Of a stretch of 64,000 bases of DNA, positions 1 through 12,949 are shown in pieces. The stretch comes from Progne subis subis. Lineage: Eukaryota > Chordata > Aves > Passeriformes > Hirundinidae. The stretch's first letter is position 1. Every line of letters begins with the position of its first letter. The stretch spans positions 124,001 to 188,000 of the forward strand of contig JAKJHU010000153.1 in assembly GCA_022316685.1 (NCBI GenBank), read 5' to 3'. The notes beneath the pieces are model-generated. The model did no database searches and was not told the origin of the DNA. It was given only the letters and a program-made list of their open reading frames with translations. The position numbers and the translations under genes were made by a program.

Positions 1-44
1 AGGGTTAAGAGCAGGCCAGGAGTGGCCACCAGAGCAGCACTTAC

Positions 45-3000
45 CTGCTCCACTCTGCTCTTTGCTCGGTGTATCCAGCCCCTCTGCCACCCTCTGCGTA
101 TCTTCCTGGGACACCACCAGCCTCTGTGGGGCCTCATCCAGATCTCCCACAACTCCTGCAGGCAATGCTGGTTCCCCCTCCAGCTCTTTCCTGCAGAACT
201 GAAGCACGAGGGTTAATGTACCAATGGAAATGAGGAACCCTGCGTTGATGTGACCAAGGCAGAGCTGTTTGTCACCCCTTCCATACTGGTCCAATACATG
301 TATTGGAGAAAATGTGTATTTCCTCATCTCCAGTGTCAGTTCTGGGACAAAGCAAGGCGTGCCCCGAAATGTGAGTTGTTCCCTGGCTCTCAGTAGAAGG
401 GATTATTTACTGCCCAGGCTGGGCACAGCCTGAGGATGAGGCTGTGACAGTTTGGGCTCTGGGTTTTTTACTCTAAACCCAATAAAAACCCTCCCAACCT
501 GCTTAACGACAACTCTGAAATGAGGGAGACCACAAGTGGGATGAGGAGCAGCAGAGGGAGTTGGGGGGGCTCAGCCTGGAGAAAAGAAGGGTCGGGGTGA
601 CCTTCTGGCTCTTCACAACTCCCTGACAGGAGGGGACAGCCAGCTGGAGGTCAGGCTCTACTCCCAGGAAACAAGGACAGGAAATGGTGTCAAGCTGTGC
701 CAGGGGAGGTTTAGATCGGATATTGGGGAAATTTCCTTCATGGAAAGGGTGGCCAGACATTGGAATGGGCTGCCCAGGGCAGTGTTGGAGTCACCATCCC
801 TTGGAAGTGTTCAAAAACCTTGTGGATGTGGCACTTGGGGACATGGGTTCATGGTGGCCCTAGCAGTGCTGGAGAAATGGTTGAACTCAGCAATCTTGGA
901 AGGCATTTCCAACCTTGATGATTCTATGAATTCTCAATTATGAGCCAACAGGAAAATGTGTATTTCCTTATTTGTCTCCCCAGGAAGCTGTATGCATTCC
1001 TGCTGCTGTGGGAATTCAGCTCCCAATGCCTGACAGATGTAAGCAGAGCCAGCCTTGCACAGAGAGATGTTCCTGAATAACAGCCCCACACGGCCATGTG
1101 TCCCTTGGCACTGCCACGTGTCCCTCAGGATCAGTGAGGGGGATTTTCAGTTCCAACATATCTTGACTAAAAACGGGGGTTTTTTACCATGTCTTGTACT
1201 TGGCAGGAATGTTTCAACCAGAGTTAACCCAAAATCCCTCCATTTTCCCAGCTCCTTCTGGGAGCTTTGTGGGTTCACTAATTTTTAAGACCTCTGATTT
1301 TCTGGGCCTGCCCACGAGAGAGCTGGAGGGCTCAGTTTCTCCCAAAGTGTTGCCACTGAGTGTGATTGGTTCACTTTGTCAGAGTAACACTGGGAGACTC
1401 AGAATCATGGGATCATAGAAAGGCTTGGAATGGAAGAGACTTTAAAGCCCATCCCATTCCACCTCCTGCCATGGGCAGGGACATCTTTCACTGTCCCAGG
1501 TTGCTCCAAGCCCCACCCAACCTGGCCTTGGACACTGCCAGGGATCCAGGGGCAGCCACAGCTTCTCTGGGCACCCTGTGCCAGGGCCTCCCCACCCTCA
1601 CAGCCAAGAATTCTTCCCTCATTACCCCTTGTCCTGGCACTCCAGACACTTGTCCAAAATCCCTCTCCAGCTCTCCTGTAGCCCCTTCAGGCACTGGAAG
1701 GGGCTTTAAGGTCTCTCCAGAGCCTTCTCCAAGTGGACACCTGCAGCTCTCCTAGCCTGGCTCCCAAGGGGCTCCAGCCCTCAGAGCATCTCTGTGGCTT
1801 CACTCCAACAGGTCCTTCCTGTGCTGGGGATCCCGGAGCTGGAGAAGCACTGCTGGGGGGGGGTCTCTTCAGAGAGGAACAGAATCACGATGCTGGTTGG
1901 CATACTCCTGGCTCACGTGCAGCTTTTGATCCACAAGAATGCCCAAGTCCATCTCACAGGGCTGCTCTCCATTAATTCCTCCCCCAGCCTGTGCTTGTTC
2001 TCAGATTGCCTCAACTCAAGCACAGGAATTTGAACTCCAAGAGCTTCCCTGGGCCACTGCTCCAAATCCCTCTTTTTTTATGGAGTTACACATTCCTGCT
2101 CTACTGCATCTGCACTGAGGGGGTCCTAGGGCTCAGCACATTGGTTGCTATTGATATTTAGCACTTCAGAGGGTGAGCAAGCTAGCACATGCCATGAATC
2201 CAGAAGGCATTTCCCTATGGATTTCTCAGAGCTGACCACAGAGAGGCAGATTTGTATCCCACCTTTCTGCTTTCCTCGGGATGCAATAAATCAATTCTGC
2301 TTGGCTAAAAGCTGAATTCATCCCTGTACCAGACAGGAATGTGTCCGGCCCTTCATTCCAAGAGTGAAATAGGTCAGGTGGGAACAAGCAAGGCCACACA
2401 TTCTGGTAAACAGAGTAAGAGGAACAATTAACACATTAACCTGTAACACTAATGATTCTGCAAAACAAGTGGGATGCTCCCAGGAACAATGGAGTGTTTA
2501 ATCAACAGTTTCGGCTCCACAGGCACAGACAGCAATGACATCACTGGAGAGAGTGATCAGACCTGACAGGGAGACTGTTTTCCGGGAAAATACATCTCCA
2601 ATGTGTCCTTCACCTGATTAAAAACACAGAAAGGGTGTAAGAAATGTGGAGAAGCTGCGGTTGATTGTAAACAAAGAGTATTAGATTTGTAGCAATTCAT
2701 GGAAGCGTTCAAGACCAGGTTGGAGAAATCTGGTCAAGTGGAAGATGTCCCTGGTCACTTCCAATCCAAACCATTGTGTGATTCCATTCCTGTCAGCAGG
2801 AAGAAACAGAAAGCAACAAGAGAAGGAGCCCTGACCCCTGTTTGAAGTCTTGCTCCCTCCTCACTGCTTAGAACCTTAAGGACAAACAGCAGCTCTCAGA
2901 ATCCCAGAGCATTCCTGGACTCCAGTTCCATGGAGACATGGCCATAAGTCAGGAGTGGGTGGAAATTGGTGGCCTTGGAACCATAGAATCAGAATATCCT

Positions 3001-6000
3001 GAGCTGAAAGGGAACCACAAGGATCAGCCAGTCCAACTGCTGACCCTGCACAGACACACCAGCAATCCCACCCTATGCCTCAGAGCATTGCCTAAATGCT
3101 CCTGGAGCTCTGGTAGCCTTGGGTCATGCCCATTCCCTGGGGAGCCTGAGCAGTGTCCAATCACCCTCTGGGGGAAGAATCTTCTCCTGATCTCCAGCCT
3201 AACCCTCCTTGGCACAGCTCCAGCTGCTCCCTCAGATCCTGGTCCTGCTCACAAAGAGTAGATGTCAGAGCTGCCCCTCAGGAGAAGCTGCAGCCCCCAG
3301 TGAGCTCTGCCCTCAGTCTCCTCTGCTCCAGCTGAACCCAGAGAAAGTCATTCTTACCCAGTGAAGATCCTTACACCAACCACATCATAAACTCCTCAGC
3401 ACAGGATTACAAATAATCCATTTCACTGTCCAGGTGCAGATGGGGGAGTAAATCAAGTGCAGTGTGAGAATTAAGAAAGGCACTGACTTAGAATCCTGGA
3501 ATTCCAGACCAGTTTGGTGTTGGAAGGGATCTTAAAGCTCATCCCATTCCACACCCTACCATGAGCAGGGACACCTTCCACTGTCCCAGGTTGCTCCAAG
3601 CCCAACCTGGCCTTGGCTACTCCCAGGGATGGGGCAGCCACAGCTGCTCTGGGCACCCTGTGCCAGGATCTCACCACCCTCACAGCCAGGAATTCCTACC
3701 CAATATCCAATCTAGACATATTGTCAGTTTGAAAACATTCCCCCTTGTCCTGGTATTCCAGACTCTCGTAAATACTTTCACTCCATCTTTCTTGTAGCTC
3801 CTTCAAGTATTTCAGCTCCAAGACTCCAGTGGCCTCAGAGACAGGAGACACAATTTTCACTACAGAAATATGCCAAAGACATTCCTTTACCGCAGCTCTC
3901 AGGCAGCCAGAGCCACGGAGCAGGAGGTACCTGGAGCCCATCAGTTATGCCGTGGGATTCCAGCTGCCGGGCTGCCACTTCCAGCTTTCCTAGCAGCACC
4001 GCCCGCTCCACCAGGAAATATGCGACCTGCTCACTAGCAGCACTGCAGGAGATCTGGGATAAACCTTCCTGCTTCAGCATCTCTTCCACCTCCTTCAGCT
4101 GGGTTTCTGCAAGGCAAGGCAAGGCTTGGTGTCAGCAGAGGAGAAACAAAGAGCAGGATTTCCTGGGTATCTGTCCCAGCTCCTCTAAACATTCCTCACT
4201 GCAACAGCCCCATTTTTCCTGAAGCCCAACAGCTTCTCAAGTCTCTCCTGCTTCCCACCTCCCTCACTGCTTCCCATTCTCTGCTATCCATTATCTCAGC
4301 CCTATTCCCTCTCTCCCAAGGCTTCTTTTCACATACCCTTCCCTGCCTGCCAAGCATGCGATAAGCCCTGCTCCCCCCAGGAGGAGTTCTCTCAATCTGG
4401 TTTACCCTCAGCCCCTTCAACCGCAAGTACAGCTTGGTGGAAACTAAACAGATTAAATTAAACAGATACTGAGAGAACCAGGGAATCATTAAGGTTGAAA
4501 AGACTCCCAAGACCATCAGTTCCAATCCTCAGATCATCAAGTCCAACTTTGGAGAGAAGGCAAACAGACAGACACAGTGTCACAGATGTTTTCTTTGGCA
4601 GGAGACACACAAAATACTAGGTCACTCCTAGAGAACATGACTATTTTCCCAAGGAATGTCTAGGAAGGAGGCAGATCTGAACACCTTTAAGAATTAAATT
4701 GCCAGTGCTTCAACATTTTTCCAAAAATTATAGCCAGGAAGACTCTGTTCTGGGAAAAATTTCCAGACTCAAGGGTCTCTAAGGCAGAAAGGTGGCAAGA
4801 AAACTTGCAGGAGTCAGTTTATGACTGGGCACCATTGTGTTTGTGCAATCAACAGTTGTTAAAAAGACCCCCTGGTTGGTGTGGTTGGAATTTACCTCCC
4901 AGGAGAAAATAAGGAACCTTTGGTGTCTGGCATGATGAGGGCAGTATCCAACTCCTGCATTGGATCCAGCAGCTTGTGAAACCAGGGGAGGGCTTTTCAA
5001 ACCCTCCCTGTGCAATTCGTATTAAAACCAAAACCAACAAATTTCTAACTCGAACCAAAGGCTTCTAAGTGTTGTAAGATGGGAAATGCAGGGAGTTGTA
5101 TAGAGGTAGAAGGAATATTCACACTCTTTCTCTGCTCAGGGATCTAGAGTTGGACAGCAGAGGTTCATCAGAGTAAACATTGCTCAGGCACAGGACATAC
5201 AGAGCCCTGGACAAGCCTGCCCCTCACTATGATGCACTGATTTAACACAGGACCCAGCGCAATCACATCCTGAGGCTCTGATTGATCCCATGTTTCCACT
5301 CCGCGCTTCACAGCCAGCTCCATCCAGTCCTGTGGATGGAAAACACCCTGCGGTTTCCCAGGCATCTTCCCCAGGGAGACAAAGCACAGCCTAGTCAATA
5401 CAGGGTCAAACAGGGCTCCCCAGCAGCTTCCTCCTGCAGTAGAGCAAACAAGGCAGGATCAAAACTGCTGTGTGCTTCAGGAAGAGCCCATGGATTGCAC
5501 TAAACTGAACCCCAACCTGCCTGGCAGCTTCCCTCCCACAGTTCTGCCAAATCCCAGCTAAAATGAGTGGAAACTGCTCTGGTTTATGCACAGGATGGGA
5601 CCCCCTGTGCCCTGAACCACCTCCACCTGCCAGTGCTTCCCTTGACCCTAGACTGCAACGCAGGATGAAGTGGAATCATTTTACATCCCAGACATATTCC
5701 AGAGGCTGGAGAAGAAAAAGGATTTGTGAGATGAGGGGGGGGGGGGGCCTGCCCACAGAGCACAGGTTACCTATGAGTAAACCCCACTGATTCCTTACAA
5801 AGCCCTTCCCTCCCTCATCCAATGTCTGGGAAGAGCCAACCCCTGCGCCCCAGGCACTGTCACACAATAGCTCTACAGGCATCTCCCACCTGTGTCCATG
5901 CTTGTTTGGAAGCAAATTTTATATTAATATTTGTATTTTCCTACCCCAGGAATACTTTGAGAAACAGCAGCCACCTCACCCCACCACAGCCCTACATCCT

Positions 6001-9000
6001 CCAGCCCTGCTAGGTGTGTTTAACCAGCCCGGCTGTTACAACAAAGAAGCTCAGACCATGAAAGTTTTTTCTTTTTATTCCAGTTTTTAAACAAATCCAG
6101 GCAGCTCCTCCAGCGCTGTGTTTCACTGCCATTCCAGTTGTTTTTCAGGAAGGCTTTTGAGAGCAACATCGATCTGCACTCCAACAACACCCAGCAGCAT
6201 TCAGCGAGAGCATCAGAAACAGATCAGGAATTGCCCGGAGGGAAGGAAAAATGTCACTCTGGGCAGAGACATCAGATGAGGTGAGACTCAGCTCAACGGC
6301 CCAGCACCAACCAGCCTTGGCTGCTCCCTGAAGGAACCTGCAAGCCCGGGACGGGCAAAAAGCAAATATGTGAGCAGAGATATACTTCTTATCTTCAGAA
6401 AGTGCTCAGTGTCAGTTTCCAACACTATCCCCAGGGTACAAAGGAAGGCTGGAGAGAGACTTTAGTCTAGGGCCTAGAGTGCCAGGACAAGAGGGAATGG
6501 CTTCCCACCTGATATAGGGCAGGGTTAGATGAGATTAATTTCTTGGCTGTGAGGGTGGTGAGGCACTGGCACAGGTTGCTTAGAGCAGCTGTAGCTGGCC
6601 CTGGAAGTGTCCAAGTCCAGGGTGGATAGCACTTGAGCAACCTGGGACAGTGGAAGGTGTCTCTGCCCATGGTAGGGGGTGGAATAGGATGAACTTTAAG
6701 ATCTTTTCCAACCCAACCCATTCCATAATTCCAAGATTTTATGAAACAGCTTTTAGCAGATCAAGTTGCTCCAAGTGATGCCAGACCAAGCAGAGTTTCT
6801 GACGCGTTTACCGGCTGTTGGAAGGAGTATTGTCTTGGTTTTGAAAGACAGTTGTCTGCCAGGGAAAGCTAGAGCCTCCCTTGAAATGGAGAATGTAAAC
6901 CTCCTTCCCTCCAAATTATTATAATTTTGCAATTAAGGGCTCTCAGGCAAAGATATGGGAATAGGAGTAACAGTTCTTTACTAGGAATATTGATAAATAA
7001 ATAAATAAATAAATAAATGTAGTAGTACAAAAAAAATAAGTAAGGAAGCAAACAAAAATCCTGGAAAAAACCCTGACAGGGTCAGGGATACAACCTGGCA
7101 CCCTGGTGGTCAGGGTGATGGAAGCAATCCAAATAAGTCCTCCTGGCGTAACAGATGCGGTTCTGTGGAGTAGAGATGGTCCTGTAGAAAATCCAGTGGT
7201 GACGAGATGGGTCCAGTCTTCCTCCAGGAATCCAGTGGAACAACAGGATCCCTTGTGTCCTTCAGTCCCAGTTTTTATCTAGCTAGGAACAGCTGGCTCC
7301 TCCCTCACTGTGTGGAGCATCTCCCAACGGGATGATGGAATGTGTCATGTCATTGGTGGGCCCTAATGGCCCATTATCAGAAGATATCTCCCTGGAGGAT
7401 GGAGGGGTGGTGAAAGAGATAACAAACACTGCCCCACCTGGTTTGAATGGCTGGGCCATTATCAGAAGGAATCCACTCCCCCTCACCACTGGAATTATAA
7501 GAGAAGGATAAAACATCTTCCAAAAAAGCTTTCAACAGATGAAATAGAATACACATTTTTAAGTTACATAATCCAATACATTATCCAGCCCTTATTCTAT
7601 TACCATTTGCATTATACCTAAATCAATAAACTCTATTATACACAATGAACCCTTACACCCAGTTCTCACTTAGGATTAGGTTCCCATGTGGTACACAACT
7701 GGTTTCTCTATCTTTCTGCATTACTTACTAAGTGGAACCAGGTCCTTGAGCAAAAACAATCCCACAGATTGGCTCTGCCTTTGCCTGAGGTGGGGTAAAT
7801 CCAAACAGACTTTCTTAGAATACCTTTCATGTGTACCACAGGGACTTTATCTCCATCTACTGTGTGCAGGTGTTCAGACTAGGCAGGACTAGCTCGATTG
7901 ATAGAGCCTCTTGTGTTCATGATCCAGGTGGCCTTTGCTAAGTTCACTTCTTAATTTTTGAAGGTCCCCTCACCAAGTGCCTTCAAGGTAGTCTTAAGTA
8001 GTCCATTGCACCATTCAACTTTCCCGGCAGCTGGTGCATGATAAGGAATGTGATATATCTATTCAATGCCATGTTCTCTAACCCAGGTGTTTGTAAGGCC
8101 ATTCTTGAAATGGGTTCCATTGTTGGACTCAATTCTCTCAGGGGTGCCATGTCTCCACAGGATTTGCTTTTCAAGGCCCAGGATGGTGTTCTGGGCAGTA
8201 GCGTGAGGCATAGGGTCTCCAACCATCCAGTGGTGGCTTCCACCATGGTCAGCACATAGCACTTGCCCTGGCGGGTTTGGGGAAGGGTGATGTAGTCAAT
8301 CTGCCAGGCCTCTCCATACTTATACTTGGACCATCGCCCGCCATACCATAGTGGCTTCACCCTGCTTGGCCTGTTTGATGGCAGCACACGTCTCACAGTC
8401 ATGGATAACCTGAGAAATACTGTCCATGGTTAGATCCACCCCTCAGTCTCGTGCCCACTTATAGGTGGCATCTCTGCCCTGATGACCTGAGGCGTCATGG
8501 GCCCATCAAGCTAGGAACAACTCTCCCTTGTGTTCCCAATCTAAGTCTATCTTTGAAACCTCTATCTTCACTGCCTGATCTACCTGCTCATTGTTTCGGT
8601 GCTCCTCATTAGCCCGACTCTTGGGAACATGGGCATCTACATGACGGAGTTTCACAGGTAGCTTCTCTACCCGAGTGGCAATATCCTTCCACTCATCAGC
8701 AGCTCAGACTGGTTTTCCCCTACACTGCCAAGGCCTTTTTCCACCTGTCCAGCCAACCCCACAGAGCATTGGCCACCATCCATGAATCAGTGTAGAGGTA
8801 GAGCTTTGGCCACTTCTCTCTTTCAGCAATGTCCAGGGCCAGTTGAACAGCTCTGAGCTCAGCGAGTTGGCTTGACCCACGTTCTTCCTCAGTGGCTTGT
8901 GCAACCTGTCCTGTGGGGCTCCATACAGCTGCTTTCCACTTCCGATTCATCCCTACAATGCAGCAGGAACCATCAGTGAAAAGAGCATAGCACGTGTTCT

Positions 9001-12000
9001 TCTGCTGGCAGTTGGTTGTACAGTGGAGCTTCTTCAGCACGTGTCACTTGCTTCCTGCTCCTCTTCATCTGTGACACCAAAGTTTTCACCTTCTGGTCAG
9101 CTGGTAATTATCTCCAAAACCAGGGCAATTCGGGTTTCCAGTGTGGGCACACTGAGTGATGAGGGCAATCCATTTGCTCCATGTGGCATTAATGGTGTGA
9201 TGGGTGGAGGGAACCTTTCTTTTAAACATCCACCCCAGCACCAGTAGTTGAGGTGCCAGCAGTTGTGCTTCTGTGCTAATTACCTGTGAGGCAGCTTGGA
9301 CTCCTTCATAAGCGGCCAAGATTTCCTTCTCTGTTGGAGTGTAGTTGGCTTCGGACCCTCTGTAGCTTCGGCTCCAGAATCCCAGTGGTCGGCCCTGAAT
9401 CTCCCCAGGCACCTTCTGCCAAAGGCTCCAGGACAGGCCATTGTTCCCGGCTGCATGAGTAGAGCATATTCTTCACCTCTGGTCCCGTCCTCACTGGGCC
9501 TAAGGGCTACTGCATGAGTGATCTCCTGCTTGATCTGGGCAAAGGCTTGTTGCTGTTCAGGGCCCCAGTGGAAATCGTTCTTCTTGCGGGTGACCAGGTA
9601 GAGAGGGCTCACAATCTGGCTGTACCCAGGAATGTGCATTCTCCAGAAACCTATGGCACCTAGGAAAGCTTGTGTTTCCTTCTTGCTGGTCGGTGGAGAC
9701 ATTGCAGTGATCTTATTGATGACCTCAGTGGGAATCTGATGCCGTCCATCCAGCCACTTTACTCCCAGGAACCAGACCTCTTGGGCAGGTCCCTTGACTT
9801 TGCTCTTCTTGATGGCAAAACCAGCTTCCAGGAATCTGGATGATGTTCTTTATGCATTACAACAATCTTCTTTCCTTTCTCAAACACTTCTATTGCCGTG
9901 TTCCCCCACACAATGATGTCATCGATATACTGTAGGTGCTCCGGAGCCTCACCCTTTTCCAGTGTGGCCTGGATCAGTCCATGGCAGATGGTGGGGCTGT
10001 GTTTCCACCCCTGGGGCAGTCGGTTCCAGGTGTACTGCACACCCCTCCAGGTGAAAGCAAACTGAGGCCTGCATTCTACTGACAGAGGAATGGAGAAAAA
10101 TGCGCTAGCAATGTCAATGGCGTACCATTTTGCTGCTTTGGACTCCAGCTCGTACTGGAGTTCCAGCATGTCCGGCACAGCAGCGCTCAATAGTGGAGTC
10201 ACTTCATTTAAGGCACAGTAGTCCACAGTCAATCTCCATTCTCTGTCACACTTGCACACAGGCCAGATGGGGCTATTGAAGGGTGAGTGGGTTTTGCTGA
10301 CCACCCCTTGGGTCTCCCACTCACGGATATCTTGTGGATGGGGATCACGGCATCCTGATTTGTCCGATACTGTCGGCGGTGCACTGTCAAGGTGGCAACT
10401 GGAACTCATTGCTCTTCTGTTTTCAGGAGTCCTACTGCAGATGGGTTCTCCAACAGTCCAGGCAAGCTATTCAATTCCTAAATGCCTTCTGCCTCTACAG
10501 TAGCTATCCTAAAAGCCCACTTGAGTCCCTTGGGGTCTTTGTAATAGCCATTCCAGAGGAAGTCTATGCCCAGAATACACAGGGTCTCTGGGCTGGTCAC
10601 AATTGGATGTTTCTGCCACTCCTTCCCGGTCAGGATCACCTCGGCTTCCAACAGAAGTCAATTGCTGTGATCCCGCCGTCACCCCGGCAATGGAAATAGG
10701 TTCTGTCCCTACATATTCTGATGGCATCAGTGTACACTGCGAACCAGTATCAACCAAAGCTTCCTATTTCTGTGGCTCTGATGTGCCAGACCATCAGATC
10801 CACACTGTCCAATAGACCCGGTTTTCCCGTGCCTCTGCCTGGCTAGAGGCAGGGCCCCTCTAGCACCGGCCATTATTCCCTTCCTGGCCACACATGGTAG
10901 AGGTTCCTTCACAGGGATCTGATATACCATCCTCACGTCTATAATACCTGGCAGCTTGGTCATGGGATGCTGAGGCCACTTTCATCTTAGTGGAACCCCC
11001 TCGGTGAGTGTTTCTCTCCTTGAGCTCAAGCACCCGTGCTGCCAGGGCAGAAGTGGGTTTCCCATCCCACCTTCCCATGTCTTCCCCATGGTCACTCAGA
11101 AAGAACCACAGGTCAGCTCGTGGGGTGTACCCTCTCTCTAGCTGGGGGCCGTTGAGCTCTGACTCTGGGGCCTGTAACTCGTACCGGTGACACACAGGAA
11201 CTGTTCCTCCTCATCTCCTCCCTCACCTCCCTCATCTCCTCTCTGAGTTCCTTAGCCAGGGCAGAGACCTGAGCCTGCATTGGGCCCCTGATCATACTCG
11301 CGTAATTTCTGAGCTTGTTGGCGACAGAACCCACTGTCTCTCGGGTGTTATCAGCATTAACAGTTGCAATGAATGTGGCGTATTGAGATGGTCCTAGAGC
11401 TGTCAGATTCCACAGCATTTGCCCTGTGCACCTGTCTTGGTCAGGGTCATTATCATGCTGTCCACCCCTCCCAAAGAGTGCCTCCAATACTACCACTTCT
11501 CTCAGCTGTTGGATCCCCTCCTCAAGGGTCTTCCAGTGCATTCTGTGATGGTGCTCCTGCATTCTGTCTCTGTGGACAAACCTCTCCCGTACACTCATTA
11601 AAAGCCGCTCCCAAAGGGAAAGGGGCCCTGGTTCCCTTATGAATACCCGATTCACACCTGAGTCCTGGGTCAAGGGTCCCAAATTCCTTGCGTCACTACT
11701 ATCTAGCTGCACACCTGTACCTATAAGGTCCCAGACCCAAAGTAACCAGGTTGTATAAGCCTCACATCCCTGTCGTGTAAGATCTTTTTGCAGATTATGG
11801 AGACTTTCATATGTCAGGGACTCAGTGATGATCTCAACCTCTGACTCCCCTGTGGGTTGTGAGGGCCCTCCTTTCTTATCCTTGTTGCCTGGGTGCTCTG
11901 ATTTCACCTTATACTTTTTTGTTTCTACAAGGGCAACTGCTGCTGGCTGGGACTGCCTGTGTGGTTCAGCTGGAGCCTGAACAGTTGTAACGTCTGTGGG

Positions 12001-12914
12001 TTCCACTGCTGCACCATCAGACTCTCCTTTGTCGGGACAGGGGGAGGGTTTCCCAACAGCTGAGGCTAATGAGGCTACTACAGGGGAAATGTACTCCCTC
12101 AGCATCTCACCTATCTCCTTCACCAAATCTGGGTGGTTTATTCCTGAGGCAGGCTGTGGGGTGGGGTCAGGCTGTGGGGCGGGGTCAGGCTGTGGGTCAG
12201 TATCCTTATTCCCTAGGGCAGGTATCAGGGTGGTCATCCAGGTTATCCAGGTCAGTCTCCCCTTATCTCTAAATGCTAAACTGAACAGGCATACCAGCAA
12301 CACCAGCCACTGTATGATGTCATTAACATTCAGAGATTTGAACCCTTCAAAGACTGGTGGGGTAGACCCAAAGAGCTGGGTGAAGGGGTGTGAAAAAATT
12401 TCCCCCGATGTAATTTCTTCACAGTAGATACCATTGTTAAAGTAACCCCAGAAACACACAGTTAGTGTATGGTAGCCCTGAATCCATGTGCCTGCCTTCC
12501 AGAGGAAATTAAAAATCCATTAATTTCTCACCTTGTTAACCCATATAGCCTTAGTTACAGGGCCCATGTTTAGGTAAGGGCCCGCAAAGGGGAGAAATAC
12601 GGTCACCACCACATGCCACCCGAACCAGGGTAAGCCAGACCACATGATATCCAGTACACAAGCAATGTAGGCACTTAAGAACCTGTTATTCCCTTTTCTC
12701 TCAATGCCCTTGTGCCCTGCATTGGGTGCCAAATTCTGTCTTGGTTTTTGAAAGACAGTTGTCTGCCAGGGAAACCTAGTGCCTCCCTTGAAATGGAGAA
12801 TGTAAACCCTCTTTCCTCCAAGTTATTATAATTTTGCAATTAGGGGCTCTCAGGCAAAGATATGGGAATAGGAGTAACAGTTCTTTACTAGGAATATATA
12901 TATATATATGTATT

Positions 12915-12949
<35 letters not shown>

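Noticed and set aside
5168..5398. Two overlapping minus frames that look exon-like
   Set aside because: No matching splice phase with the CCDC30 exons and no recognisable motif, so support is insufficient.
7983..12459. The possibility that the retroviral frames are a functional host gene
   Set aside because: Flanking LTRs, the target duplication and multiple frame changes in pol show a degenerate provirus; only the gag-like frame is open.
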